A DNA stretch of 64,000 bases from Eriocheir sinensis (taxonomy: Eukaryota > Arthropoda > Malacostraca > Decapoda > Varunidae). The notes under the pieces are model-generated. The model was not told where the DNA came from. It saw only the letters and a program-made list of their open reading frames with translations, and made no database searches. The translations under genes were made by a program, and so were the position numbers. Positions within the stretch are counted from its first letter, which is position 1; every line of letters starts with the position of its first letter. Of this stretch, positions 13,131 through 25,894 are shown piece by piece. The stretch covers positions 231,501 to 295,500 of the forward strand of contig NW_026111620.1 in assembly GCF_024679095.1 (NCBI RefSeq), in the 5' to 3' direction.

Positions 13131-14190
13131 CCTCAGCTCACCGCCGCTGCTGCGCGGGTTTAGCGGAGAGAAAATATGGAATTGATCCAAGTCGCCGCCT
13201 CCCACGAGATTGCAAAACCCGGCGAGCAGCGATCAAATAAACTACGGGCATGCGATGCGCCATCAGTAAGGGCAGGACAACCAGCGCCCGGCGGCGAGGA
13301 TCAGCAGCAACGACAACAACAGGAGCGGCTAGTAATAATGGTAGCGAGAAAGCTGATATTAAACCTTGTGTTGTGAAACAGCAAGTAAAATAACAATAGG
13401 AGTAAAAGTAGTAAGTGATAGTTAGAACCAGAGGGCAGCCAGCAAATACAGTGTCAAGAAACAACAACAAATAACAACAAATAACAACAACAGGAAATAA
13501 AGGATACTGGAATCTCTTACTTAACAGCAAACAAAGAATGAAACAGCGGCGATTAGTGGAATCATAAATTGCCTTTTCGTAAAGAAATAGAACAAATAAC
13601 AATGAAAAGAGGAACAGTAATGACGCCAAAGGAGAAAAAGAGCAGTGACATTGAAGCCTCATGTCGGAAACTGCAAAAAATAAAAGAATTAAAGCAGTGA
13701 CAATAATAGGAAACAAATAGGTGAAGGAAACAGCAACAACAACAAAAAAAGAGGGAAAATAAAACAAAAAGCATAAAATATGATACTGAACCCCTTGGTC
13801 TTGAAACGGCGGGGAACAGCAATGAGACTAAAAGCGGCAATGTGAATAAAACAGTCAACAACAATTGATATAGAGATAATAAAATAGTAGTATCAACAAA
13901 AACAGAACGTAAAAAATGTCATATTAAACCCATATCTTCAAACAACAAACAGCAAGGAAAATAGCAGCAGAGAGAAACCGAGTTGAGTAACTCTACTTAA
14001 CAGCAAACAAAAGAATGAAACAGTGTGACAGGAACTACAAACTGCCTTTCAAAGAAACAGCAATAACAACAACAGCAGCAGGAACAGTAAGGACGCCAGC
14101 GAGAAAGAGCAGTGATACGTATTTCATGTCGTGAAACTTAAATAAGAATTAGCACTTACACAACCCTTACACAAAAATTATTATCATAAC
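13131..14190. other. A-rich region with diverged internal duplication
   Basis: After a short GC-rich piece (13140-13320), the DNA is A-rich with CAACAACAA runs. The module acttaacagcaaacaaa ... gaatgaaacag occurs near 13520 and again near 13998, and later pieces (gacgcca ... gagaaagagcagtga) keep the same spacing. This suggests an old tandem duplication with a period of about 480 bp. The long minus frame across 13138-13767 is low-complexity and I do not call it a gene. Confidence 0.45.
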
Positions 14191-14425
14191 GCATGCACAA
14201 CACCAATTAATCATATCCATGCTATCACATAAACCATGGACCAACACCTTACCCCCATGCACAACACCAAGCGACCATTTCCATGTGCTACTTACATAAA
14301 ACCATGCACCAACACTACCCCTGTGCACAACACCAAGCCACCATTTCTATGCTACTATATAAAACCATGCACCAACACCTACCCCGTGTACAACACTGCT
14401 GACCATTTCCTCGTCCCCACACAAA
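14191..14425. repeat. Short tandem repeat, about 64-bp unit, three to four copies
   Basis: Repeated anchors are atgcacaacaccaa and accatgcaccaacac, spaced about 60-65 bp apart. The last unit is partial and diverged. Confidence 0.85.
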
Positions 14426-14910
14426 CACAACCATTTTCTTCTCCTTTTTCTTTTGGCAGGTGAAGGGGGTGAAGGAGGTGGGCGATTAAATGAAGGAAAA
14501 AAAGAAAAAAAGTTAACGAAGGTCTGAAGAAAAGTGTGTCGCAGAATCTCGTCCCCTTGACCTCAGCGAGGTAAGACTATTATTTTTGTCTAAGAGGAGG
14601 AGGAGGAGGAGGAGGACGATATTAGGAAGAATAGATAATTCAGAAGACCCATCGGTCTATGACGAGGGTGTCTGTTTATCACACTACTAGCAATCTACGT
14701 GGTAGGACTGGACAGAATAGATGAAGTCTCCTCCCCACCCACTCTCTCCCTCCGGCAACGTGCCGGTGTGAAATGGTTAGAAGAGAACACCATGTACCTT
14801 TAAGGAAACAGGACATGGAAATTTTTTACAGTAAAGAGAGTAAGGAGGAAATTACTATCCTTAACTTGGTTCACTGGTAACCCAAGCTGTGGGGAAAATG
14901 ACTTCATATT

Positions 14911-16600
14911 ACATAAGAACAAGGGCAGAACACAGAACACAAGGAGACTGTAAGAGTGGCCGAGTGGGCTCATACAGGGCAGTTTTCCCAGGATCCCCTA
15001 ATACTGATGATGGGTGAGGTAAGCTCAGGGCACAGGTGGAGCCTTTGATCCCCGTTTTACCGGAGGTACTAGGGCACGGCACCATAACCCGTCACCTGCA
15101 CTCCATTACCCTCACTCCACCTGTCATGCGGACATTAATATGCCACATTTATTGTTAACTTACGCTACTTCTTGGGTAATTCAGGTTATGGGGGAATAAT
15201 ATGGATTTAGGTTGACGTCTTGTTGTAATCTGGCTGAAAACATGCGAAGAAGGGTCAGCATAATCTATATCCTGAAGTAATTATCCAATGAAGACTTGAA
15301 GCTATTGATGCCTTTGCGCGCTAATTCACGACGGTGGGAATGTCTGCGATCGGATGACTCCTATTATTGAAAAACTTTGCGCACCAATGTTACATCGGTT
15401 TCCCTTAACTGCTACCGTTGCTGCGTGTTATTGTGTTGGTGGTTCTGAAATAGACTATCTGGTTGCACGTTGTTTAGAATCCATTAAGGATTTGAACACT
15501 AATTGTCCCCTCTATCCTTCGCTTTTTAGGAAAACATATCTAAAACGCTTTGAACGCTCGTCATACGGCAAGCTCGCGGGAGCGTTGAATTTGTTTCATA
15601 CTGTCGCTGTAATCCTTTTCTAGCAAAAACTTGATTTTGATATAGTCTGCGACTCAGAACTGAACGGCGTATTCTAGGTGTGGTCTTTACAAATGCTAAA
15701 TATAATCATAAGTTAGGTGATTTATAATCAGAGTTTGATATTAATCCCAACATCATATTGGCTTTTTTACTCGCTGCAGAACACTGATCACCATTTTAAG
15801 AGTGTTACTGATAATGACACCAAGATCTTTTCTTTGTTTTACTTTCGCTGCTTCATGGCCTTTAATATGACATTTGTAAAGTTAGGATTTTTTTTCTACC
15901 TATGCATTACTTTACATTTATCTGCGTTAAAAACTCATTTGCCATTTTCTTTTCGTCTAGTCGGCAAGTCGCATTAAGTCTGGATTGAATATTCGCAGCT
16001 TTGATCAATTCTTTACCGTACCTCCTAATTTGGTGTCACGAATTTGGCTACTTTGACAGGGATATCAGTTTCAAAAATCGTTCACGTAAATTATGAATAT
16101 GTTGGCCCCAGGACCGAACCCAGCACGCCACTGGTGACGGGTTGCCAATCCGATGCTTCACCATTAAGAACTACATCGTTGTTCTTCGTCGCGAGCTAGT
16201 CATGAACTATCGCACATAGATGGTCGTTAATACCCTGGGAACGCAAAGCCTAGAAATAACAAGCCTAACGTGGTAACTTATCAAACGCTTTCTGAAAATC
16301 TATAGGGTAAATTACGGGTTATACGGGCTTTCGGGCGTCCCAACATGTGGCACTGTTGAAAAAAGTTAATAGGCTGGTAAGGCAAGACCGATTACTACGA
16401 AATCCATGCTGGATCTATCAGTTATCAACCATTTGATCTCAAGGAAAGTGATCATTTTATCCGGTGATTATTTTTTTTTCGAATAGTTTAATTTAGACAG
16501 ACGTAAGGTTGAAAGGACGATACTACTGGCTTGTTTTTTATCTCCTTTTTAAAGATCGGTAATATTGGCCTTTTCACCTTGAGAGTGCTACACTGGCCTG
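14911..16600 (-). mobile_element. Old CR1-lineage LINE remnant
   Basis: The left end has a diverged CR1 3' end (acataagaac, then a tail-like aggagactgtaagag... cagggcag segment). Reverse-strand coding remnants follow: a post-RT segment at about 15540-15900, the reverse of an aspartate block like DFQKAFDK near 16285, the reverse of SQHGFR near 16400, and the reverse of an ANVTPIFKK-like block near 16545. It is more diverged than copies 1-3 and comes from another subfamily. No frame is open. Confidence 0.75.
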
Positions 16601-17169
16601 TGCTAAGGACTTGGTTGAATATTAATGTTAAGGGTAATTCTAGCTGTTGGACTACATTCTCGGGAACACGCGAGGAGATAAATTGTCGGAAGCCCGGAGA
16701 GAGGAGGAGAGAGTAGGAGAGCAGAGGAGAGCAAAGATGGAACAGAGTGACCAGCAGGCAAGGAAAGCCTGTTGGCTCTGACTAGGCTGCCGCGTTCGAG
16801 GATTTAAGCAACCATCGGGCGCAGAGTGGCTTGCAGGGAAGGACATCAGCACTGTATCTACCTGGGAACGTCTGGTTCACCCCGATGCAGCAAAGTATGA
16901 TCAATGCGTTTCTGAAGGAGCGATGGTCTCGCGCTTAACCACTTGCAGGAAGGCTGTCTATGTATGGAACAACCTATTCGAGAAATAACTTCACGTCGGT
17001 GTTGCAATGCTTTGCTTCTGAATTGTTTTCCGCTGTTTCTTGTTCTCAGGTTGGTTTAGGTAGTGCGAAGAGTTAGAGTGATCAACGCTAAGGAGCTTGT
17101 TCAGTACTAAAGACTTGTATCATGTCTCCTCATATTACTTCCAACGTGAAAGAGGTTGAGCTCTGAGTC
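16601..17169. other. Unassigned segment between LINE fragments
   Basis: Purine-rich to about 16740, then mixed. One plus frame around 16740-16960 reads like protein for short stretches (for example VSTWERLVHPDAAKYDQC) but is interrupted by a stop, and I do not recognise it. It could be part of a decayed element. Confidence 0.3.
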
Positions 17170-17550
17170 GCTCTCATAGGGTCCAGTGAGGTATCATTCG
17201 TGGCGCGGCGCTGTACTTCGCGCAATTCAATGTCTTCTGTACTAGAGACCAGAATTGCACAGGCCCAGGTGGGGGCCTTACCAGCGAATTATACAAGGAT
17301 AACATAACCTGGCGTCTTGTATTCAGGTTCTCGCTATGAACCCAAGCATGTATTGGCTTTCTTGAGCAGGTGACTTGCAGGGCTTGGTTTGTTGTCAATG
17401 CTGATGGTGACCCTGAGGTTCCCTTTACTCTTGCACAACATGTGATGGTTCGCCACCATATGGTATCAATGATTTGCTGTTTCTGGATTCAATATGCATT
17501 TTTACATTGGTAATTGAAGGACATCTGCCATTTTCTGGTAGGTGGAGGAG
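17170..17550 (-). mobile_element. CR1-lineage LINE fragment, post-RT region
   Basis: Reverse-strand pieces resemble the region after the reverse transcriptase of CR1 elements: KWQMSFN near 17530, GGEPSHVVQE near 17440, then a VMLSLYNSLVRP ... VQFWS block near 17270-17300. Frameshifts separate the pieces. It differs in sequence from both the 20.7-kb and 33-kb families and so represents a third lineage. It abuts a (GGA)n tract. Confidence 0.75.
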
Positions 17551-17660
17551 GAGGAGTGAGGTAGGAGAGGAGGAAGTAAGAGGAGGAGGAGAGGAAGAGG
17601 AGGAGGAGGAGGAGGAGGAGGAGAAGAAGGAGGAAGGAGGAGGAAGGAGGAGGAGGGAGG
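17541..17660. repeat. (GGA)n-type purine microsatellite
   Basis: An imperfect GGA/GAA trinucleotide array. The open frames over it on both strands are low-complexity Glu/Arg or Ser/Pro. Confidence 0.9.
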
Positions 17661-17929
17661 CAAAGAAGGCAAAGTAGAACAACAGCAGACACAATGAATC
17701 CTGCAAGGCTGTTTGAAATAAGCTACACTGCTATATAATCAAGTGGAACATGAAGGACAGCAGCAGCAAGACGAAGGCTCCCCAGCGCTGTAAAACTGGC
17801 GAAATGAAAAAGAACCAACTACGGTTGGAAAACTGCATGGAAATATCATAGGAAAGAGGAAAGAACACCATTACTGCTACCACTAACCGGGCGATAAACG
17901 GACAAGGACACCCAGTATTCGAAAAAACA

Positions 17930-18370
17930 ACGTTATTGACAATGAGTAATATATTAGCTGCTGGTTGGATTCAAAATACTTGTCTAATCTATTCTTGAAG
18001 GCCAATAACTGTTGTACTATCAACAACATCACAGGGAAGAGGATTCCAAACATTAACGACTCGACTGAAGAAGAAGTGTTGGCTTCGTGCGACGAATATT
18101 TACCACTTTTTTCCGAAATCGTGATTTCTTCTTGTTCTATTGATCGATCAATTGCAAAGTAATCTTCGCATTAATATCACGCTGAATCCTTTAAACATTC
18201 TAAACACTTCTGATAGATCGTCTCGCATTCTTCGTTTTGATAGGCTGAATAAATTTACTGCTAAGCAACTGTTCATAAGATAAATTTCTCCCAACCTAGG
18301 AATCTTGTTTTTGTTATTCTCCGTTGAACCCGACGATTTGTCACCCAGGCCCAAAAGCAGCAATTACTCA
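17930..18370 (-). mobile_element. 5'-truncated LINE 3' fragment, same family as the 33-kb element
   Basis: Read in reverse, this matches the end of the plus-strand element near 37050-37210: the LFSLSKRRMR-like peptide, the FKGFS segment, and codons like DRSNRTRR. It is a 3' remnant with frame breaks. Confidence 0.8.
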
Positions 18371-18399
18371 AGTCACTCACCGCCATCTATGAATTTGAC

Positions 18400-18700
18400 A
18401 GTACAACAAAATAAAGGTTCCCGAAGACTGGAAGCAAACTTGAACGTAACTTACCGATCTACAAGAAGGGAGACGAGAACGAGGCCTTGAATTACAGGCC
18501 GAATTAAGCTTGATTTCGAAAGTGTCGGGAAAAAAGTTCTTGAGAAGATTATCAAGAGACAAACTCGTCAAAGTTTCTTAGAAGTCAACAATATCATTTC
18601 CGATGCTCAGCACGGTTTCAGGAATAAAGTGCTCATGCTAACCAACGTACTGAATTTTCTTAAAGAGTATATATGAAGAAACTGGGATAATCATATCCTA
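18400..18700 (+). mobile_element. LINE reverse-transcriptase fragment (fingers region)
   Basis: Plus-strand pieces read VPEDWK, YRPISL-like, KVLEKIIKR, NNIISDAQHGFRNK and LTNVLNFL. This is the conserved order at the N-terminal side of CR1/Jockey reverse transcriptases. Several stops and frameshifts occur. It lies head-to-head with the minus-strand fragment before it, so the two are separate insertions or an inverted remnant. Confidence 0.8.
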
Positions 18701-19797
<1,097 letters not shown>

Positions 19798-20348
19798 CTG
19801 GTGGTGGTGGTCGGGGTGTGTGTGTGTCCCCTTAGTTCCCCCCCCCCCCTCCCCCGTGTCCCCTTAGGTTCCCCCCCCCGGGTTGTTGATGGGTAGGTAG
19901 GTAGTGGGTGCTAATCTGATAATTGGCGCTCCATCGTGACCAACATGGTGCCAGCTAGCTGCCCAAATATAAAAACGTCCCCGCCTCTTTTCCCCTCGTT
20001 CCCGTTAAAGGTATTGTTTTGATGTCGAGCCCAGGACGAGGTATGTTGCACCCTCTTGAGGCCTACCTGACGGACTCTTGAAGCTGAAACCAATAGAAGG
20101 AAAGGGCTCCTTTGGGGGTTCACAGGGCCCGACAGGTTATTGGAGAAGGTAGGCTGTCGGTAACCTGGGATGGAGAGAGGAGAATGGGAACAGGGGAAAG
20201 AGGAGAGGAGGGAGGAGAATGAAGGAAAGACTGAAAGGCAGTGAAATGATGAACGGATATAGGATATGAAAAAATGGATGTAAAGAAAAATTTCGAGAGA
20301 CACATATGACCAATTTTCTAACCTCCACCACCCTCGCTCGCCGTGTGC

Positions 20349-20379
20349 AGGTCAGGTCGCTGGAGGTCAAAGGAGGTCA
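20349..20379 (+). promoter_or_regulatory. Three AGGTCA hexamers including a DR4 arrangement
   Basis: AGGTCA occurs at 20349-20354, 20364-20369 and 20374-20379. The last two form a direct repeat with a 4-bp spacer (AAGG), which is a known nuclear-receptor heterodimer geometry. A CRE-like ACGTCAC follows. No target gene is visible nearby, so function is only a possibility; chance in GC-rich DNA is the alternative. Confidence 0.25.
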
Positions 20380-20489
20380 CGTCACGCCAGGCTGATGCGT
20401 TAAGGGTGATTGGCTCAGCAGGTCAAGCTCGTTAACACCAAAGGGATTCGAGTGTCGCTGCTTAATGGGCGTGAGAAATTAATTGGCCT

Positions 20490-20605
20490 AGTGTTGCGTT
20501 GCGTGTTTGTGTTACAGTGTTGAAGTTGTTTGGGGCTTTTAGGTCAGATGGTTTGAAATAAGTCGGGTGATGCTGCCTTGTTTGCGTGAATGAATGTGTT
20601 TGGGC
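20490..20605 (+). repeat. Dispersed direct repeat, left copy
   Basis: This shares gcgtgtttgtgtt, gtgttgaag and ggtgatgctgccttgtttg with 26086-26186, in the same order and orientation. The two copies bracket the near full-length CR1 element, but other DNA lies between each copy and the element. Confidence 0.7.
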
Positions 20606-20899
20606 ATTTTTTTTAAAGGAGACAGCACAAAGGTACAAAAACTAATAAAAGCCCTTTACTCGCTGCTCCTGTAAAGAATCCGAAGAATTGGCCGAAAGGG
20701 GTCAATTAGGGGTTTTATTTTATTAAGTTTACATAAGAACATAAGACATGAGGTCTACAAGAGGCCGGTAGGCCTGTACAGAGCAACTCCTTTGACCCTA
20801 AGCTCCCGTGTATCTAACCCCACCTAATATCGCTGTCCATGAATTTATCTAGTCTATTTTTGAATGGGACAATTGTATTGGCACTCACTACATGACTGC

Positions 20900-23670
20900 T
20901 AAGCCTATTCCACTCATCCACCACCCTGTTAGTGAACCAATTTTTGCCTATGTTCCTGTTGACTCTGAATTTATCAGTTTAAACCCCGTTACTTCGTGTC
21001 CTACCGGTTCTCTTACCAACAAAACCTTATGAATGTCTGCCTTATTAAAGCCCTTCATCCATTTATAAACCTCGATCATGTCTCCACGCACCCTTCGCCT
21101 TTCTAGAGAATGCAAGTTTAACTGTTTGAGCCTTTCCTCGTACGGCAAGTTTCTCAACCCCTGAATCATCTTAGTCATCCTCCTCTGCACCGATTCTAAC
21201 ATTTGGATATCCATTCTATAGTAAGGTGACCAGAACTGAACCGCATGGTCAAGATGAGGTCTAACTAATGCTAAATATAGTTTGAGGAAGACTGGGCTTC
21301 TGTTGCTTACGCTCCTTGAAATAAATCCCAATACCCTATTAGCTCGATTTCTAAGCTTGAATGCATTGTGCCCTTGGACGGAGATCAGAGCTCACTAAAG
21401 ACCCTAAATCCCTCTCGCTTTTAGACCTGCTTATGAAGTGTCATTTAAGCAATAGTTATGTGAGAGGTTGTTCCTACCTACACTCAGAATACTGCTTCCC
21501 TACATTGAACTCCATCTGCCATTTATCCCCAGTCATACAATTTGTTGAGTTCACCTTGGAGAATACTGGCGTCGATCCGACTCAATTACTCTACCGATCT
21601 TGGTATCATCTGCAAATTTACTAACATCACTACTAATTCCTGTATCTAAGTCATTGATATAAATAATAAATAAAGTGGACCTAATACCGAACCTTGTGGG
21701 ACCCCTCGTAACACATCCCAGTCAGATCTTTTACCATTGATTTGCACTCTTTGCTTCCTATTGCTAAGCCAAGCCTTGACCCAGTTCAAAACTTTACCCT
21801 CTACTCCGTGAACCTGTAATTTAAGCAACAGTCGTTGGTGAGGAACTTTATCAAACGCTTTACTAAAATCAAGATAGATTACATCATAATTTTCACCTCT
21901 GTCAACCGCCTCAAATACTTTATTGTAGAAGGACAAGAGATTGGTGAGGCATGACCTACCTTTTGTGAACCCATGCTGCGAGTCGTGAAGTAAGCAATGT
22001 TTCTCTAAATGCTTCCGAATGTTCCTGGCTATTATAGACTCCAGCATCTTGCCTATAACCGATGTTAAGCTAATTGGGCGATAGTTTGAAGCAACTGACC
22101 TGTCCTCCTTTTTAAAAATCGGCGTCACATTAGCTACTTTCCATAGGCTCGGCACATAGCCAGTATTTACCGACATCTTAAAGATGTCGGTTGGTGATCA
22201 CTAGTACATCATCTAATTCCTTTAGTACCCTCAAATATCCCGTCAGGACCTGGCGACTTGTTCTTCTTAAGCGTATCTATGTCATCCTGAATTACTTGCC
22301 TGGTAATGATTATATCCCTCAATTTGTCGCCATCCCGCCCTCATACACCTGAACTCTTTCCGGTACAGTCGTTCGATCCTCCTGTGTGAATACTGAAAGG
22401 AAGTCGTACAACAATGTGCTCATATTTTCGTAATTTCTACTAGCTCCCCTGTGTTTATTTTCAGGGGTCAATTTTCTCTCCGTGTTTTGTTCTATACATC
22501 TGAAAGAAGCCCTTAGGATTACTTTTCGCCTCATTTGCTACTTTGATCTCATAGTTCCTTTTTGCTATCCTGGTGTTTTCTTAACTAATCTAGATAGTTC
22601 GACGTATCAGCCCCTGAGATGTGTTTCACCATTCTTTATTTTCTGATAAATTCCTTCTGTAACCCAATCTCGTGTTTTAGTCCACGAGTCATCCACTTAG
22701 GATCATTGTTTTCTTTTCTAAGTGTTCGCTGTGGTATATGCTGTCCTTGCCCTCTACTATTACTCTAACCAAGTTATTGTAAGACATTTCTACCTGGTTC
22801 TCCTGGCTCTCAATCCGCAGTTCTGGCCCTCATGAATCCTAAATTATCCCAGTTTACCCCTTCAAGATGTCTTCAAGCCCCTCGTAATTTGCTCTTCTGA
22901 AATCTGGCACTAACACTGGGTTTGGTTCATGGGTTACCGCCTAGTCTAAGCTAAAACGAACCGTTCTGTGGTCACTATTTCCTAACTCTCCGCCACCTCC
23001 AACTCACGTAGCAAGTTCCCATTATTGGTTAGGACTAAGTCTAATATGTTATCTCCTCTGGTAGGGTCAGTAACTACCTTCTTGGAAATTATCTTGTATA
23101 ACTTCAAGAAAGTCCTCGGCTTCCAGGTCACCCAATAGGTCTTCCCAGTCTATATTCCTATAATTAAAGTCCCCCATTACGCAGACATTTCTACTCATAC
23201 TCCCTGTAATCTCCTGTAGTAATATACTCGTGTCCTGCCTGCTAAGGTTGGGTGGCTGTACATAACTCCTAGAGTTAGTTTTCTTTCCTTTGTAAACGTC
23301 CACCCAAACTGATTCTGGATCCATGTTAGTTTTGACTGAATTGTTAACTAAACATTTAAGTGAGTCTTTAACATATGGCGCAACTCCACCTCCTTTCTGC
23401 CCTTCTGTCTTTGTGAAACATCTGATAACTCGTTATTTCAAATTCTGATCTAAAATTTCTATTAGCAGTGTTTATCCATGTCTCAGTGATCGCTATTATG
23501 TCAAAATTTTCTGAACAAGCTTCACCTTAGTAAGTCTATCTTGTTTCTGAGGCTCCTGCTGTTGGTATAGAAGATTCTTAGCCGTCCTCTGTTGCTCCCC
23601 TAAATTGCTTCTAAGCTGCCTGGTTATATTATGAGCTAGATGTCCCCTCCATTACTCCTCCCCTCGCCTA
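20900..23670 (-). pseudogene. CR1-like ORF2: AP endonuclease and reverse transcriptase (frame-broken)
   Basis: ORF2 of non-LTR elements nicks target DNA with an APE-type endonuclease and copies RNA into the nick by target-primed reverse transcription. In reading order: endonuclease pieces at about 23640-23067 (a TETW-like motif near 23490, GGGVAPYVKDS near 23380, MGDFNYRNIDW near 23165); RT fingers and palm at 22176-21646 (ANVTPIFKKED, NYRPISLTS, DSQHGF, VIYLDFSKAFDKVPHQR, GVPQGSVLGPL); KFADDTK near 21610; then the C-terminal region at 21331-20948 with VQRRMTKMIQGL and LERRRVRGDM. Indels split these into at least four frames. It lies 14 bp downstream of ORF1's end. Confidence 0.92.
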
Positions 23671-23683
23671 TACTAAAAATCCC

Positions 23684-25152
23684 TCAGGGTACCAAGTGCT
23701 CGCTCAAAGAGTCTGAGAGAGCCTCAACACCCTTGAACGTCAAGTGTATCCTGTCACGGGCGTAGAGGCGTCGTTGCCAAAGAAGAGGTCCCAATTGTCG
23801 ACGAAAAGCCACCCATTGCGTTCGTAGTGCTCCAGCAAGTCTGCTGTTCACTGCTATCGCCCTGGACAGCCATCCATCGCCAACGCCCCTCCTTGGCAGG
23901 ACGCCACAAACTACTGGCGACCCACCAGCGTCACGTATCCTACCTAACAATTCTCTAAAACGCCTGAGAAGGTCCTCGCTTGGAACACGAGAAACGTCGT
24001 TTCCGCCACAGCTGAGAAAGACAATGGGTTCGATCCTCGCTTGCCATACACGCCTCAATCCTGTCTGATATATGGCCCACCTGCCCCTGGAAACACACCC
24101 TCGTCCTGTTCTTATCCTTGGGGCAAAAATACCTATCAACATAACGAACCTGACTATCACCAACAACAAGAACCCGACCTTGGTCGGACGAGGGGCCATG
24201 AGGGGTGGGTGAAGGGGGGAGGCGAGAGCGGAAAGGGAGGGGAGGGACCTGCTGTGAAGAACGAGGAGAAATTGTGGAAGAGGTGGAAGGTGGAAAGGAG
24301 GAGGAGGAGGAGGAGGAGGTGGAGGTGGAGGTGGAGGAGGAGGAGGAGGAAGAAGGAGTAGGAGAAAGGGAGGGCGAGGTGGTGGAGGGAGGAACGGACG
24401 AGGAGAGGGAGGAGGAAGAGGGGGAAAGGGAAGGTGAGGGACAGGTGTTGGAGGGAGGGACGAGCGAGGAGGCGGAGGAAAAGGAGGAGAAAGAGGGAGA
24501 GGAGGAGGAGGAGAGTGGGCGGGAAGAGGGAGAGGGGGACGGAAGAGGAAGGCGAGGTGGAGGAGGAGGAGGGAGGAGGAGTAAGTAGGAGGAGGTGAAA
24601 GGGAGAGTGAGGTGGGGAGGGAGGAACGGACGAGGAGAGGGAGGAAGAGGGGAAAGGGAAGGTGAAGGGCAGGTGTGGGAGGGAAGGACAGGCAAGTGGC
24701 GGAGGACATGGAGGAGAAAGATGGAGGAGGAGGAGGAGGGAGGGTGGGCGGGAGAGGGGACGGAAGAGGAAGGCGAGGAGGAGGAGGAAAAGGAGGAAGA
24801 AGAGGAGAAGGAGGGGTGGGAAGCGGGGAGAGCGGAGATGGTCGAGGAGGAGGAGGAGGAGGAGGATGGGAGGGGCTGCTGTGTGGGTGAAGACAATACT
24901 GGAGGGGAAGAGGACGAGGAAGAAGAGGAAGAGGAAGAGGAAGAGGAAGGGGAAGAGGAGGAGGCGGGGCTTTTTGCTGCAGCACTAACTAGTAAGTCTA
25001 CCTGGGCGGCGAGTCGTAACCCTATTCTCTAACTCTATGATCCTCTGATCATCCTTCTGAGTCTTAACGCAGAACCTACAAACGTCCTTGGAAAGAAAGT
25101 ACTGCTTGGCCATGCGAAGGCCACACCCAGAACAACGCTTGAGGGACGTCAT
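23684..25152 (-). pseudogene. CR1-like ORF1: four-Cys motif, low-complexity linker, SGNH esterase
   Basis: The start is the ATG at 25152, followed by MTSLKRCSGCG. The N-terminus has a CX2CX14CX2C motif (CSGC ... CRFC), a zinc-binding or partial PHD-like knuckle, then a short helix (IIELENRV). A linker of about 270 residues of Pro/Ser follows, encoded by GGA/GAGGA-type repeats (24200-24980). The C-terminal SGNH/GDSL hydrolase blocks are VVGDSQVRYVD (about 24160), LSCGGNDVSR (about 24000) and DRIHL (about 23740). PHD and esterase domains are established for CR1-type ORF1 proteins. At least two frameshifts occur, near 24985 and between about 24030 and 24060. Confidence 0.88.
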
Positions 25153-25215
25153 GGTGAAGATATGGGCGAGGCAAGACGGAAACAATTAGGCGCGTTAAGA
25201 CGATAACAAAGTACG

Positions 25216-25322
25216 CAGCTGCGGTGAGGTCGTCAGGTCAAATCTCTGGGCAAAAATGTGTAACTAGGAAAACAAACCAACAGCTGCTGTGAGGTCGCAG
25301 TCAGGTCAATTCCCCGGGGAAA
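25216..25322 (-). repeat. Duplicated module in the probable 5' UTR of the CR1 element
   Basis: Two related segments about 63 bp apart: agctgcggtgaggtcgtcag then gtcaaatctctggg (25218-25252), and agctgctgtgaggtcgcagt then caggtcaattccccggggaa (25281-25321). Both lie just upstream of the ORF1 ATG in element orientation. Repeated 5' modules are a feature of some LINE promoters; the promoter role is inferred. Confidence 0.5.
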
Positions 25323-25894
25323 AGGGTGTGTCTCGGGTAAAAAGGCGCGGTTATTTCTACCCACCAGGACAAAACAAGGGTCAATATTAATATACTGCGA
25401 AATCACTTACGTAAAAAGATAATAACTGTGTTCACTAGGTTTGCGCGGAAAGTGGATTATCTAGTGTTTTGTGTGGACTTAGAAATTAACGTAGCAGCGC
25501 GCCTGATTCACGTAGTCCTATTATCACAGCACAGTAAAGTATCTTAATAATAGAAGGAGAAAAAACACAAAAGCAATATAAAAAAACAAAAAAGCAATAT
25601 AAAACCGTGTAGCACTGGGTTGGCGTGAAAGAATGTTGAATTTAGTGTAGATGTGGGAAGCAATACACTTGTCCTAGGGTAACTGTGGATCACTATCTAA
25701 CTAAGTACATACTAAATCAGAACATAGCGGTCTGTAGTAGAAGGCAGGGTAATCCTCCTGGTTTTGTAGTCCTCCAGTACAGCAGCAGTTCACAGAAGCA
25801 CAGAACGCCTCACACCGCAAAAAGCAGAGGAAAGCAGAGGAAAGAGCGAGTTGGCTCCACACAGCAGCGGGGCAAAGTCATGTGTGAACCCAAG
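25323..25894. other. Upstream flank of the CR1 element, no gene seen
   Basis: Mixed to AT-rich DNA with runs of aaaaacaaaaaagcaatataaaa near 25580. The boundary with the element's 5' end is not defined by a visible target duplication. Confidence 0.4.

Larger units (their letters stand above)
19798..20731. other. Intergenic flank of the full-length CR1 element
   Basis: No gene is recognised. It contains poly-C tracts, a cluster of AGGTCA hexamers (20349-20379) and a segment of about 110 bp (20490-20605) that recurs on the far side of the LINE at 26086-26186. Confidence 0.5.
20732..25200 (-). mobile_element. Near full-length CR1-like LINE (copy 3)
   Basis: This is the best preserved member of the family at 1397 and 6482. 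The 3' end (left) has the ATAAGAAC octamer tail. ORF2 (endonuclease plus RT) occupies about 20900-23670 and ORF1 occupies 23684-25152, in the ORF1-ORF2 order normal for CR1. A probable 5' UTR with a repeated module lies at 25216-25322. Both ORFs have several frameshifts, so this copy is not autonomous now, but long intact blocks (RT at 21646-22176) show it is younger than copies 1 and 2. Confidence 0.93.

Noticed and set aside
24026..24036. GGGTTCGATCC, a perfect-looking Pol III B box
   Set aside because: It falls inside the antisense of the SGNH domain of CR1 ORF1, with no A box at a suitable distance and no tRNA fold.
24205..25032. Glu/Gly/Arg-rich plus-strand frames
   Set aside because: They are the antisense of the Pro/Ser linker of the CR1 ORF1, open only because of GGA repeats.
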